64,000 nucleotides of DNA from Labedella populi (GCF_004078655.1 NZ_RZNC01000001.1:682001-746000), one strand, 5' to 3'; shown: positions 51,991 through 61,537, counted from the stretch's first letter. Program-made: numbers and translations. Notes: generated from the letters alone by a model not told the origin.

Positions 51991-52067
51991 CCCCGCACTG
52001 CGTACGCAACGGACATCCGCGGGTGAGATCACGGCCGCGGATGTCCGTTGCGTACGCAGTGCCGGGG
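51991..52067. promoter_or_regulatory. 77-bp near-perfect palindrome with two TGCGTACGCA sites
   Basis: Arms of 32 and 33 nt (CACTGCGTACGCAACGGACA in the left arm) differ by one bulged base; the 12-nt centre includes GTGAGATCAC. Each arm contains the 10-bp palindrome TGCGTACGCA (51999-52008 and 52049-52058). It sits between the divergent FHA and MFS genes and overlaps the MFS promoter. Confidence 0.85.
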
Positions 52068-52079
52068 GTGGGGCCCTCA

Positions 52080-52085
52080 TAGACT
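52080..52085 (+). promoter_or_regulatory. -10 box of the CynX-like MFS gene
   Basis: TAGACT, 6 nt, GTG 52092; leaderless geometry. No ribosome-binding site. Confidence 0.5.
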
Positions 52086-52091
52086 CGATGA

Positions 52092-53336
52092 GTGACGACC
52101 CTTCCCGCTGCCCCGCTCTGGGCCGGGCGGACGCTCGCCGTTGTGGGAGTCGTCCTCGCGGCGGCCAATCTGCGCACGGCGGTCGCCGCTCTCTCTCCGA
52201 TCGTCGCCCAGATCGGCGACGACATCCCGCTCGACTCGATCGGTCTCGGACTCCTCGGGACCCTGCCGCCGTTGTGCTTCGCCGTCTTCGGCCTGCTGGC
52301 ACCCGTCCTCCAAGCCCGCGTGCGGCTCGAGACACTCCTCGTGGTCCCACTCGTGCTCGTCGTGCTCGGGCACTTCGTGCGGGCCGCAGCTCCATCGTTC
52401 CCGTTGCTCGCGATCGGCAGTGCTCTCGCGTTCGCGGGCATGGGAGTTGCGAACGTCGCCCTGCCGCCGGTCGTGAAGAAGTACTTCCCGGACCGCATCG
52501 GGCTCATGACGTCGCTCTACGCGACCGTGCTCTCGCTCATGACCTTCGTCCCCCCGCTCATCGCGGTCCCGGTCGCCGACGCGGCGGGGTGGCGGGTGTC
52601 GCTCGGGCTCTGGTCGGTCTTCGCGATCGCCGCCGTCGTTCCGTGGGTCGGACTCCTGCTGCGCGAGCGCCGTGGGCGCGAGCGCGCCGCGCCCACCGAC
52701 GACACCGCGTCGATCGCCATCGTGCCCCCGACGGTCGCGGGGAGGACGTGGCGCTCGCCGCTCGCGTGGGGCATGGCGGTGCTCTTCGGGACCACATCGC
52801 TCAACGTCTACGCGCTGTTCGCGTGGCTCCCGCAACTCCTCATCGAGGATGCCGGCGTGACGCCGGCTGAGGCCGGTTCCCTGCTCTCGCTGTATGCGGC
52901 CGTCGGCCTGCCCGCGTCGATCATCGTGCCCATGCTCGCGGTGCGGTTGCGGACCGTGTGGCCGCTCCTCGGCGCCGGCCTCGTGTTCTACGTCTCCGGG
53001 TATCTCGGGCTTCTGCTGCTCCCACACACGCTCACGTGGTTGTGGGTCGCGCTCGCGGGGGCAGGGCCGCTGCTCTTCCCCCTCACACTCGTGCTCATCA
53101 ATCTGAGGACGCGCTCGGGCGCGGGATCCGTGGCCCTCAGCGGCTTCACGCAGGGCATTGGCTACGTCGTGGGCGCGATCGGACCGCTCCTCTTCGGTGT
53201 CCTGCACGAGGTGACGGGCGGCTGGACGGCGCCGCTCGTCTTCCTCCTCGTGACGGTCTGCTCGATCCTCGTGACGGGGAGCATCGTCGCGCGCCCCCGG
53301 AGCCTCGAGGACGACTGGGCCCGTTCCGCCCGCTGA
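52092..53336 (+). CDS. MFS transporter, CynX/NimT-like
   Basis: 414 residues with 12 predicted helices. The opening ANLRTAVAALSPIVAQIGDD is the signature of the cyanate-permease/NimT group (AANLRxAIxxVxPL). GVANVALPPVVKKYFPDRIG and SGFTQGIGYVVGAIGPLLFG are further landmarks. GTG 52092 is the start by frame and promoter position. Substrates in the group include cyanate and 2-nitroimidazole; here it is unknown. The promoter overlaps the 77-bp palindrome. Confidence 0.83.
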   Translation: MTTLPAAPLWAGRTLAVVGVVLAAANLRTAVAALSPIVAQIGDDIPLDSIGLGLLGTLPPLCFAVFGLLAPVLQARVRLETLLVVPLVLVVLGHFVRAAAPSFPLLAIGSALAFAGMGVANVALPPVVKKYFPDRIGLMTSLYATVLSLMTFVPPLIAVPVADAAGWRVSLGLWSVFAIAAVVPWVGLLLRERRGRERAAPTDDTASIAIVPPTVAGRTWRSPLAWGMAVLFGTTSLNVYALFAWLPQLLIEDAGVTPAEAGSLLSLYAAVGLPASIIVPMLAVRLRTVWPLLGAGLVFYVSGYLGLLLLPHTLTWLWVALAGAGPLLFPLTLVLINLRTRSGAGSVALSGFTQGIGYVVGAIGPLLFGVLHEVTGGWTAPLVFLLVTVCSILVTGSIVARPRSLEDDWARSAR

Positions 53337-53348
53337 CGAGCGACCGGG

Positions 53349-54794
53349 TCAGCCGGCGTGCACCATGACGTGCTCGCCGCTCGGGAGCAGGTCCTCCTTG
53401 CGGCCACGGATGAAGACGACGGCGACGACCGCGGCGACGAGCAGGCCGACCGCGGCCGCGACGAACGCCGCCGAGTAGCCGTCGACGAGCGCGGCGGGCG
53501 ATGAGGCTCCCGTCGCGTGTCCCGATGCCGCGGCGTAGATCGTCGTGAAGATCGAGAGGCCGAGGGAGCCGCCGATCTGCATCGTCGCGTTGGCCGTGGC
53601 GCTCGCGGCTCCCGCGTCGTGCGGCGCGACGCCCGTGAGCGCGAGGTTCTGGAGCGGCACGAAGAGCATCCCCATACCGGCGCCGAGAACGAGGAGCCCG
53701 GGCAGGACCTCCGTGAGGTACGCGCCGTCCGGCGTGATCCGGCTGAGGAGCAGGAGGCCGACTGCGCCGACGAGCGGACCGGCGATCATGAGCGGGCGCG
53801 GTCCGATGGCGGGGAGCAGTTTCGTCGCGATGGGAGCGACGACCGCGATCGCTACCGTGAGCGGCAGGGACGCGAGGCCCGCGAGGAGCGGCGAGAATCC
53901 GAGCACGATCTGCAAATGGAACGTGAGGTAGAGGGTGCCGCCGATCATGACGCTCCCGGCGACCGCCTGCATGAGGAAGGCGCCGCCGCGGACGCGGTGC
54001 AGGATGACGCGGAGCGGCAGCAGCGGCTGCGCGACGCGCGACTCGATCCACACGAAAAGACCGAGGAGGAGGACACCGGCGACGATGAATCCGATCGTGT
54101 CGAGGCGCGCCCAGCCGTTCTCGGCGAGGGTGAAGCCGTAGACGAGGCTCGCGAGGCCTGCGGCGACGGTCAGGGTGCCGGCGATGTCGTAGCGGTTGTC
54201 GCCCTCTGCGCGGCTCTCGCGTAGCAGGAGGGCGCCGGCGACGACGCTCACGATAACGATAGGCACGTTGACCCAGAGGCACCAGCGCCAATCGGCGAAC
54301 TCGGTGAGGACCCCGCCGAGCACGAGACCGACGGCCGCTCCCGCACCGGCGACCGACCCGAAGACGGCGAAGGCGGTGTTGCGGTCGCGTCCGCTCGGGA
54401 AGGTCACGGTGAGGAGCGCGAGGGCCGCGGGCGCCATGAGCGCGGCGAAGATCCCCTGCAGTCCGCGTGCGGCGATGAGGTCGACGGCGCCACCGGCGAA
54501 GCCGCCCCATGCGGATGCGAGGCCGAAGCCGATCATGCCGACGAGGTAGGTGCGCTTGCGGCCGGCGTAGTCGGCGATGCGACCGCCGAGCAGCAGGAGC
54601 GCGCCGAACGCGAGCGCGTAGGCCGTGACGACCCACTGCCGCTCGGTGTCGGTCAGGCCGAGGCTCACTTGCGCTTGCGGGAGAGCGATGTTCACGATCG
54701 TGCCGTCGAGGACGACGACGAGCTGGGTGAGGGAGAGGCTGACGAGGACCCACCAGCGGTGGCTGGTGGTCGTCGCTGCAGGCAGCGTGGACAT
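53349..54794 (-). CDS. MFS drug-efflux transporter, DHA2 family
   Basis: 481 residues, ATG 54794 with AAGG upstream. Fourteen helices. Motif D1 is VVVLDGTIVNIALPQAQVSL, motif A GGRIADYAGRKRTYLVGMIG, motif C VAGAGAAVGLVLGGVLTEFA, all strongly conserved for EmrB/QacA exporters. It is a proton-driven exporter in the cytoplasmic membrane; drug spectrum unknown. It ends convergently 12 nt after the CynX-like gene. Upstream lies palindrome copy 4. Confidence 0.9.
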   Translation of the reverse strand: MSTLPAATTTSHRWWVLVSLSLTQLVVVLDGTIVNIALPQAQVSLGLTDTERQWVVTAYALAFGALLLLGGRIADYAGRKRTYLVGMIGFGLASAWGGFAGGAVDLIAARGLQGIFAALMAPAALALLTVTFPSGRDRNTAFAVFGSVAGAGAAVGLVLGGVLTEFADWRWCLWVNVPIVIVSVVAGALLLRESRAEGDNRYDIAGTLTVAAGLASLVYGFTLAENGWARLDTIGFIVAGVLLLGLFVWIESRVAQPLLPLRVILHRVRGGAFLMQAVAGSVMIGGTLYLTFHLQIVLGFSPLLAGLASLPLTVAIAVVAPIATKLLPAIGPRPLMIAGPLVGAVGLLLLSRITPDGAYLTEVLPGLLVLGAGMGMLFVPLQNLALTGVAPHDAGAASATANATMQIGGSLGLSIFTTIYAAASGHATGASSPAALVDGYSAAFVAAAVGLLVAAVVAVVFIRGRKEDLLPSGEHVMVHAG

Positions 54795-54959
54795 TGGGGA
54801 CCTTTCGATCGGGACTGGAGGGGGAGCAACGGGGTTTCCAGCCCGGATCGACGCGGCGCTCGCCGCGGTTCGACCACCCCGACTCGAAGTCGGGCGTCGA
54901 CAACGATACGTGATTCCGGCGCGAACGCGTGTGCACGGCGTCGACTGACCCCTCCCCTC

Positions 54960-55020
54960 ACCCCCCTGAACACTTTTCTGTGCACGAATTTTCGAGCACA
55001 AAGGAAGTGTTCAGGGGGGT
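54960..55020. repeat. Conserved intergenic palindrome, copy 4 (extended arms)
   Basis: 61 nt with core ACGAATTTTCGA and arms beginning ACCCCCCTGAACACTTTT; one base shorter in the left arm. Complementarity continues into the flanks (CCCCTCCCCTC at 54949-54959 with GAGGGGAGGGG at 55021-55031). It ends 30 nt beyond the stop of the EssC/EccC-like gene (55051, minus strand). Confidence 0.9.
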
Positions 55021-55050
55021 GAGGGGAGGGGGGAGAGGAGGGGGAGGGGG

Positions 55051-58000
55051 TCAGGCGCGGATGTCGGGGACCTGAACCGGGGTGTAGACGCCGTCGCGGA
55101 ACAGCACGCCGCCGCCCGCCGCGGTCTTGCCGAGCATGAACTTCGGGATCTGCGCCGCGAAGGCCTGCGTTCCCGTCATCGCGTTCGACGGCGAGAGCAC
55201 GAGCCCTCTGCGGGCGCGCTTCGCTTCGACGTACGGGCCGCCGAACACACTCGACACCGACTCGGTCGAGAGCGAGACGATGAAGACGAGGTCGCGCTTC
55301 ACCCCGATGAGCGCATGTTCGAGCGGGGAGTCGCGGAGGGCGTCGGCATCATCGACGACCACGGTGAGCGGCCGCCCCTCGAGAGCATCGAGCACGGCCG
55401 CGATCGCCTCCGGACCGGCCGACGTGTCGGAGAGCACGGGGACGGAGTGCCCCGCCGCCACCTCCGTCAGTACCGAGGCCTTCGTCGCGACGACGGTGAC
55501 GGGAGCCGACGACCACGCGAGCTGATGCACGATCGCCGCGAGAGCCGACGACCGCCCGGTGCCCCGATCGCCGAGGACGACGAAGCCCCCGTCACCCGGC
55601 CAGTCGAGCGTGAACCGCGAGAGCGTGTCACCCCCGACGCCGATCACGGGCAGCTCCGCCGTCGATCCCGAAGCCCGCGGCAGCGTGTAGGCGGAGGAGA
55701 GCGGGACGTACGACGGCAGCGGGTCGACGTGGAACGGCTGCGGCAACTCAGCGAGCTCGGGGAAGCTCGAGAAGTGCTGCGCCACGTGTTCGACGATCGC
55801 GCGCACCGTCGCGGTCTGGCCCTCGCCGCTCGAGTCGCGCGACACGAGCGCGAGTTGCGCCTCCGTCCCGTTCGGTCCGAACAGCACACGACCGGCCGGC
55901 ATGTTCGGCGGCACCTCGCGGATCATGATGCCCGCCGAGCGGTAGTCATTGACGTCGCGCATCGGCAGTACGTACTGCGTGTCGATGAAGCTCGCGATCT
56001 TGTCACCCGAGATTCCGCGGTCGGCGGTGACGACGACGCGGATCCCCACGGCCGGTCCCTCGCGCAGCACCCTCATGAACTGGTCGCGGAAGGAGACGAG
56101 TTCGTCGGGCCCGAGGGTCGAGGCGAGCCGTTCCCACCCGTCGACGACGACGAGGGCGAAGGGCAGCGCCTCGGCGGGGTCGACGAGGCGGCGCTGCTCC
56201 ACGATGTTGCCCACGCCGGCGCGCGAGAGCGTGTTCTGTCGGATACCGAGCTCCTCGACGAGTCGAGACATGAGGCGCGGCAGGCGCCCCTGCTCGAGCG
56301 CCGTGACGACGGCGCCCGTGTGCGGAGCCTCGGCGAATGGCAGCAGGCCGCCATTGCCGTAGTCGGCGATGTAGAGGTGGAGGTCTGCGGGGGTGAAGGT
56401 CTGCACCGCTTGCGCGAGGAGCGTCCGCAAGGCCGTCGTGCGACCCGAGAGCGCACCGCCGAAGAACATGAGGTGCGAGTCCGTCGCGACGTTCCAGGTG
56501 AGAGTGCGCTGCGTCTGCTGCGCCGGGACATCCTCCGTGCCGAGGACGATCTCGCCATCCGCGCGTGATTCGGATGTGAAGCGATCGAGGGTGAGTTGCG
56601 TCGGGAGGGGAACGAGCCACGGCGACGGGTTCTTCGTCACGCCCATGGTCGCGGTCGCCTCGCCGATGAGATTGACGAGCGCGCGCAGGTCGGTGTCGTC
56701 CTGGTCGAGGATCGCGGACGGGACCGAGGCCTCGGTCGCGAATCGGGGCGGGAAGCCGAGAGTGTGCCAGTCGAGTTCGGCGTGCGGCGGCAGCACCTTG
56801 CGGACACGCTGAACGCCCGGGCGGATCCCCGCGACGCGCGCCGTCTGGAACGGCACGGGGGCGAGGCCGGCGCCCGTGCGCACGAAGCCGCGACCGGGCG
56901 TCGACGCGCTGATGAGAGCCGCCTCGCCGCTCCCGAGCACGTCGGTGGAGTCACCGCGATCGGTCACGCGCAGCGCGACACGCAGGTTGATGTTCGACTG
57001 CATCTCGGGAGTGATGACGCCGGACGGGCGCTGCGTCGCGAGCACGAGGTTGACGCCGAGGGAGCGCCCGACACGTGCGATCCGGACGAGCCCGTTGATG
57101 AAGTCGGGGAGCTCGGTCTTGAGTTCCGCGAACTCGTCGATGACGATCATGAGCCGGGCCAGTCCGCTGCGCGCGGCCGCGTCGGCGTCCTTCGCCCACG
57201 CGGCGTCGATGTCCTTCGCGCCCAGGTCGCGCAGCACGCGCTCGCGACGCTTGAGTTCCGCGTCGAGCGACGCGAGCGCACGCTCGGTCTCGCGGGCGTC
57301 GAGGTTCGTGACCATGCCGACGGTGTGCGGGAGGCGCTCGCAGTCGGCGAACGCCGACCCGCCCTTGTAGTCGACGAGGACGAAATTGAGCGCGTCCGGC
57401 CGGTTGGTGAGGGCGAGCGACACCACGAGCGCCTGCAGGAACTCGGACTTCCCGGAACCCGTGGTCCCGGCGACGAGTGCGTGCGGACCGTCCTGGACGA
57501 TGTCGAGGGCGAACTCCCCCTCGGCTCCCGCGCCCACGACGACATACGTCTGCCGCGGCGCGATGCGCCACCGGTTCACGAGCACGCTCGGGTCCTCGAG
57601 GTCGACGCCGAGGAGTTCGGTGTAGCGGACGCTCGTGGGCAGGAGCCCCTCGTCGCCCGCGCCGCTCACGTGCACGATCGAGCACAGGTTTCGTGCGATC
57701 GTCTCGGCCGACGAGAGGGAGACTCCGTCGAGCAGCACGCTCGGGTAGTAGGCCTCGTCCGTCTCGAGGCGCGCGAGGGTGTGGTCGGTCGGGTCGACGG
57801 CGACGACCGTCGCGCACTCCTCCGGCAGTCGGGAGCGGTCCGAGTCGATCGCGATCACGTGGATGCCGTAGGACGAACCCGACGCGAGCAGCTGCACCAT
57901 CCCGGGCAGCATGCGATATCGCCGCGCGCCGTCGATGACGACGACGACGTGGGAGTCGAACGATCCGCGGGTGCCGGCCCGCATGCGCGCCTCGAGCAGG

Positions 58001-59382
58001 GCCGTGACCTCGCGGAGGCGCTCGCGGCGGGTGTCGTCGGTGTTCCCGATGAGGGAGACGACGCTGTCGCCGAGTTGCATGTGGGGGAGCCACTGCGCCC
58101 AGCCCCAGTCCGACGCGCTGTCGCCGTCGCACAGGACGACGAGCTGGAGGTCGCGCGGCGAGCGCAGGACGGCGAGCGAGGTGAGCATGGCGCGGAGTGT
58201 GCCGCGTGTGACGTCCTCGGGCCCCGCGATACCGACGACGCCCGCCTTCACGTCGGCCACGACGGGCGCGGGGGAGACCCCGACGCGTCGTTCCGTCGTC
58301 CGGTCCTTCTGCGAACCGCCCTCGAATCGTACGTCGAGGTCGACCTCGGTGACGCCGAGCCGCACCTCGAGCGCGTCCGCGTCGCCGATCCGTCGCTCCC
58401 AGAGCCGCGACAGCGGGCGGTTCGCGATGTCCCGGATGACGACGGGGTCCGGGCGCCGGTACCAGGAGTCGAGCCGCTGGTCCTTGACGAGGGTCTCGAT
58501 GCGCGCCTTCGTGTCCTTCACGTCCTGCACCCACTGCGCCTCGGTGCGTTCGCCCTTGCGCTTCTGGAGGCGTCGGTTGGTGAGGAACGACCCGATGACC
58601 ATGACGGGCGAGGCCGCGGCCATGAGCAGCATGACCGGTCGCTGGAACAGCACGGCCATCGTGACACCGAGGATGACGGGGATGACGGCGGACAGCCACG
58701 GCAGCGGGGACGCGTCGGTCTCCTCGGGTTTGTCGCCCGGGAGCTGGACGACCGGCTGAGGTCGCTGCGGTTGGATGCGAGACGGGCGGTTGAACGCCCG
58801 CATCCCCCGTCCGTCGGGAGCGATGTCGGCGTCGGAGGCCGGTCCGACACCGATGCGGAAGAGTCCGCTCCCGAGCTGGAGGAGGTCGGCGGGCACGAGC
58901 GTGATCGCGCCCGCGCGCTCCTCTCCGTTCACCCAGACGGGCGCCGTCGTCCGAACGCTCGCACGGAGGGCTCCTCGGCGGCTCTCGTCCCCGGCGTCGA
59001 GCGTGACGACGGCGTGGTGGTCGTCGAGCCAGGGATCCGCGATCCGCACGTGGGCCGTCGCTCCGCTGCCGATCGAGAGGGGCACCCCCGGACTCAGGGC
59101 GATGGTCTCGCCGGCGAACGGCCCGCCGACGACCTCGAGCCGCGGGAGGCCCGCCGGAAGGTCGCGCGCGTCGGTCTTGGGGAGTGCGGTGCCGGTGAGG
59201 ACGGCTCCGTTCAGCACGCCCGCTTCCCCGAGGGAGGCGTCGGGAGACGCCGGCACGAGTTCACTCGGCGCGACCTGGAGGGACTCCGCGATCTCGGCGA
59301 CGGTCGTGGACTCATCCACCTTGAGCAGCCACGATCCCGCCGCCCCCGAGTGCGGGTTCCGAACGCTCAGTCGAAGGGCCAT
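55051..59382 (-). CDS. eccC: T7SS motor ATPase, EssC/EccC-like FtsK/SpoIIIE protein with N-terminal FHA
   Basis: 1443 residues from ATG 59382. Residues 1-75 look like a beta-grasp or first FHA lobe (LRLSVRNPHSGAAGSWLLKV). An FHA domain follows (LEVVGGPFAGETIALSPG, DDHHAVVTLDAG). Two membrane helices lie near 226-265. Three RecA-like ATPase domains come next. The first has Walker A GTTGSGKSEF (about 640), Walker B LMIVIDEFAEL and QRPSGVITPEMQSNINLRVA. The second has GGALSGRTTAL (about 976) and the third GDRGTGRSSAL (about 1272), with Arg in place of the Walker lysine. The one-chain design with FHA matches Firmicute EssC more than split mycobacterial EccCa/Cb. It should power secretion of the WXG100 proteins and toxin. 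Confidence 0.92.
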   Translation of the reverse strand: MALRLSVRNPHSGAAGSWLLKVDESTTVAEIAESLQVAPSELVPASPDASLGEAGVLNGAVLTGTALPKTDARDLPAGLPRLEVVGGPFAGETIALSPGVPLSIGSGATAHVRIADPWLDDHHAVVTLDAGDESRRGALRASVRTTAPVWVNGEERAGAITLVPADLLQLGSGLFRIGVGPASDADIAPDGRGMRAFNRPSRIQPQRPQPVVQLPGDKPEETDASPLPWLSAVIPVILGVTMAVLFQRPVMLLMAAASPVMVIGSFLTNRRLQKRKGERTEAQWVQDVKDTKARIETLVKDQRLDSWYRRPDPVVIRDIANRPLSRLWERRIGDADALEVRLGVTEVDLDVRFEGGSQKDRTTERRVGVSPAPVVADVKAGVVGIAGPEDVTRGTLRAMLTSLAVLRSPRDLQLVVLCDGDSASDWGWAQWLPHMQLGDSVVSLIGNTDDTRRERLREVTALLEARMRAGTRGSFDSHVVVVIDGARRYRMLPGMVQLLASGSSYGIHVIAIDSDRSRLPEECATVVAVDPTDHTLARLETDEAYYPSVLLDGVSLSSAETIARNLCSIVHVSGAGDEGLLPTSVRYTELLGVDLEDPSVLVNRWRIAPRQTYVVVGAGAEGEFALDIVQDGPHALVAGTTGSGKSEFLQALVVSLALTNRPDALNFVLVDYKGGSAFADCERLPHTVGMVTNLDARETERALASLDAELKRRERVLRDLGAKDIDAAWAKDADAAARSGLARLMIVIDEFAELKTELPDFINGLVRIARVGRSLGVNLVLATQRPSGVITPEMQSNINLRVALRVTDRGDSTDVLGSGEAALISASTPGRGFVRTGAGLAPVPFQTARVAGIRPGVQRVRKVLPPHAELDWHTLGFPPRFATEASVPSAILDQDDTDLRALVNLIGEATATMGVTKNPSPWLVPLPTQLTLDRFTSESRADGEIVLGTEDVPAQQTQRTLTWNVATDSHLMFFGGALSGRTTALRTLLAQAVQTFTPADLHLYIADYGNGGLLPFAEAPHTGAVVTALEQGRLPRLMSRLVEELGIRQNTLSRAGVGNIVEQRRLVDPAEALPFALVVVDGWERLASTLGPDELVSFRDQFMRVLREGPAVGIRVVVTADRGISGDKIASFIDTQYVLPMRDVNDYRSAGIMIREVPPNMPAGRVLFGPNGTEAQLALVSRDSSGEGQTATVRAIVEHVAQHFSSFPELAELPQPFHVDPLPSYVPLSSAYTLPRASGSTAELPVIGVGGDTLSRFTLDWPGDGGFVVLGDRGTGRSSALAAIVHQLAWSSAPVTVVATKASVLTEVAAGHSVPVLSDTSAGPEAIAAVLDALEGRPLTVVVDDADALRDSPLEHALIGVKRDLVFIVSLSTESVSSVFGGPYVEAKRARRGLVLSPSNAMTGTQAFAAQIPKFMLGKTAAGGGVLFRDGVYTPVQVPDIRA

Positions 59383-59464
59383 GAGGGCGGTGCTCCATCC
59401 ATGGGGGCGGCGAGGGGCCGTGGCGGTGTCGAGGGCGCACTGTCGGGAGTCGGGGGTCGAGGTG

Positions 59465-60583
59465 TCATGGGCTTGCCCTGTCGAGGAGTCCGATGAGCGC
59501 GTCGAAGGGGCTCGGATCCGGTCTCGGGGGCTCCTCGACGGGAACCCGCGTCGGCACGATGACGCGCGACTCGCTGCGGGCCTTGGCCGTGATCGGACCG
59601 GGGAGCGGAGCATCGGCGAGACCCGGGGTCACGACGGTGACACTACCGACGGCCTGCTCGCCGTCCTCGGTCAGGACGGTGAACGAGAACTGGTCGACGG
59701 GTGCGCCGCTCGAGCGGAACTCCGCGCTGCCGTCGCCCGGACAGATCGCGGTGCCCGCCACGGCAGCACCGCACGCGGCGAAGACGGGTACGGCGTCAGG
59801 GTCGCTCGAGGCGACGAGCGAGTGGAGGTCGACGGTCGTCGTGCCGTCACGTTCCGCCTCGACGACGCTGTGCAGCGCGAGGAGGGTCGATGGCCCCGTG
59901 GGGTAGACGGCGATGGTCAGCGTCGCGGCCTCCGACGCGTGGTCGAGGTCGTCGATCACGCGCACCGTCAGCTCGGCCTCGCCCGTGAAGTCGGGCGCGG
60001 CGGCGAACTCGAGATGGGTCGGGGTGACGCCGAGTTCACCGGCTCGGCGCGGGGACACTCCGACGGCCTCGATCCGGGAGTCGCCCTCGGCGCTGCAGAG
60101 GGTGCAGACGATGCCGAGATCGGACAGCGGCACGAGGACGCGCGCGCCTTGGGCGAACGGCACCGGGTAGGCCCTCGACTCGAGGGCCGGCGGTTCCGGC
60201 GGAGCGAGGCCGACGCTGTAGACGACGGTGATCGTCGTCGATCCCGTGGTCAGGGCGACGGGCACGTCCTGGCGCGGGAGCTCGGGGTCGTACTCGGGAG
60301 CGGCGAAGGTGAGCTTCTCCGGCTCGCACGCGATCCGGATGCCGTGCGGCGCCGAGACGGCGCCGCAATCGGCGATCGTCCAACCGGCTGCGGGAGCGAT
60401 GTCCGCGGTCGAGCGGTAGGGGATGTCGACGACAGCGACGCCGTTCGTCGCGGCCCGCGCCGAGGCCGTTCCGGCGATGGCTCCGGCGACTGTTCCGACG
60501 ACGAGGAGCAGCGAGCCGACGACGGCGAGGCCACGACGGGAGTGCGCGGCGCGGCGCGGCGCGGCGGTCGCTGGCTCGCTCAT
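59465..60583 (-). CDS. T7SS-linked single-pass membrane protein with Ig-like ectodomain
   Basis: 372 residues from ATG 60583 (GGAGGGG about 12 nt upstream). A basic tail and one membrane helix (LAVVGSLLLVVGTVAGAIAG) lead to an extracytoplasmic chain of Ig/cadherin-like beta modules (ALTTGSTTITVVYSVGLAPP; HLEFAAAPDFTGEAELTVRV). A C-x2-C pair (GIVCTLCSAEG) and other cysteines may form disulfides. The end is proline-rich. It lies 82 nt upstream of the EssC/EccC-like gene in the same direction, so it is a candidate envelope component of the secretion system. No family recognised. Confidence 0.68.
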   Translation of the reverse strand: MSEPATAAPRRAAHSRRGLAVVGSLLLVVGTVAGAIAGTASARAATNGVAVVDIPYRSTADIAPAAGWTIADCGAVSAPHGIRIACEPEKLTFAAPEYDPELPRQDVPVALTTGSTTITVVYSVGLAPPEPPALESRAYPVPFAQGARVLVPLSDLGIVCTLCSAEGDSRIEAVGVSPRRAGELGVTPTHLEFAAAPDFTGEAELTVRVIDDLDHASEAATLTIAVYPTGPSTLLALHSVVEAERDGTTTVDLHSLVASSDPDAVPVFAACGAAVAGTAICPGDGSAEFRSSGAPVDQFSFTVLTEDGEQAVGSVTVVTPGLADAPLPGPITAKARSESRVIVPTRVPVEEPPRPDPSPFDALIGLLDRASP

Positions 60584-60709
60584 GCCGTCGTCGTCCCCTC
60601 CGGCCCCTCCCGAGAAGCGGGGTCCGTCGCCACTATGCTAGGTCGTGCCGTCCGGCCGGGACAGTCATGGCCGACCACGAGGTCGCCGCCCGGTAGGCCG
60701 AGGGGATGC

Positions 60710-61537
60710 ATGGACAGCACCGCGTCGTCGTTCCGCCGCGATCGCCGGGGCGCTCGGGGGCCGGGCGGGGAACGCCCGGCGGAATCGGGTGGGACGCCTC
60801 CTGCGAGGGCGGCCGCGGACGGTGACACGATCGGCTGGGACCCCGAGCGGGAGGTCGTCGTGTCCGCTTCGGCCATTCCTCCGGCCGCCGAAGCGACCTG
60901 GGCGCCGTCTCCCGACCAGCCGTCACCGCTCGCCGCCGCGCCGGCCGCCGGTGCACGCGGCCTCGCCCGCCCGACTGATCCCGCCGGTGCCGACGGTGGC
61001 GCCGTCCGTCTCGGCTGGGAGCCCGGACAACCCTCTCTTTCCGCGGGAACGCCGCGCGCGGCCGCTCCCGTGAAGCGCGGCCTCGTCTCCGGCGCGACGG
61101 TCCTGCCGGAGATCACCGAGGCGCCCCCGGCACCACGGAAGCTCTGGAAGCACCCGGCCTTCATCCTCTCGATGGTGACGACGGTCATCGCCGTGGGCGC
61201 CGCGGTCACCCTCATCATCATGGCCGCGCTCGCCGAGGGGCCACCGCGCGTGACGGGACTCGACATCACGGCGGGCAGTGGCGGCGTCGCGCTCTCGTGG
61301 AACGGACCGGACGTGCCATACGACGTGTTCGTCGTGGGCGACGGTGGCGACGTCCTCGATGTCTCTCAGGGGGTGCGTGGGCGAGGCATCTGGTTGCCGC
61401 GCGCGTTCGACACGTTCGACGACGACTCGTGCTTCGTCGTCCGGGCGGAGAGCATCGGCGGCGACGTCGCGCTCGGGGCGGAGATGCTCGACGAGCAGGG
61501 CGCCGCGAGCGTGTGCGTGGCCGACGCCGATGAATGA
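60710..61537 (+). CDS. Single-pass membrane protein with FN3-like domain, T7SS-linked
   Basis: 275 residues from ATG 60710 with GAGGGG upstream. Residues 1-150 are disordered with two GW-(D/E)-P motifs (TIGWDPEREV, RLGWEPGQPS). The membrane helix is FILSMVTTVIAVGAAVTLII (about residue 155). The outside domain PPRVTGLDITAGSGGVALSW is fibronectin-III-like. It is divergent from the 59465 gene and overlaps the next lipoprotein gene by 8 nt. A role with the secretion machine is inferred from position. Confidence 0.68.
   Translation: MDSTASSFRRDRRGARGPGGERPAESGGTPPARAAADGDTIGWDPEREVVVSASAIPPAAEATWAPSPDQPSPLAAAPAAGARGLARPTDPAGADGGAVRLGWEPGQPSLSAGTPRAAAPVKRGLVSGATVLPEITEAPPAPRKLWKHPAFILSMVTTVIAVGAAVTLIIMAALAEGPPRVTGLDITAGSGGVALSWNGPDVPYDVFVVGDGGDVLDVSQGVRGRGIWLPRAFDTFDDDSCFVVRAESIGGDVALGAEMLDEQGAASVCVADADE

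Noticed and set aside
56596..59496. 966-residue open frame antisense to the EssC/EccC-like gene
   Set aside because: Shadow composition without domains; the sense strand carries three ATPase domains.
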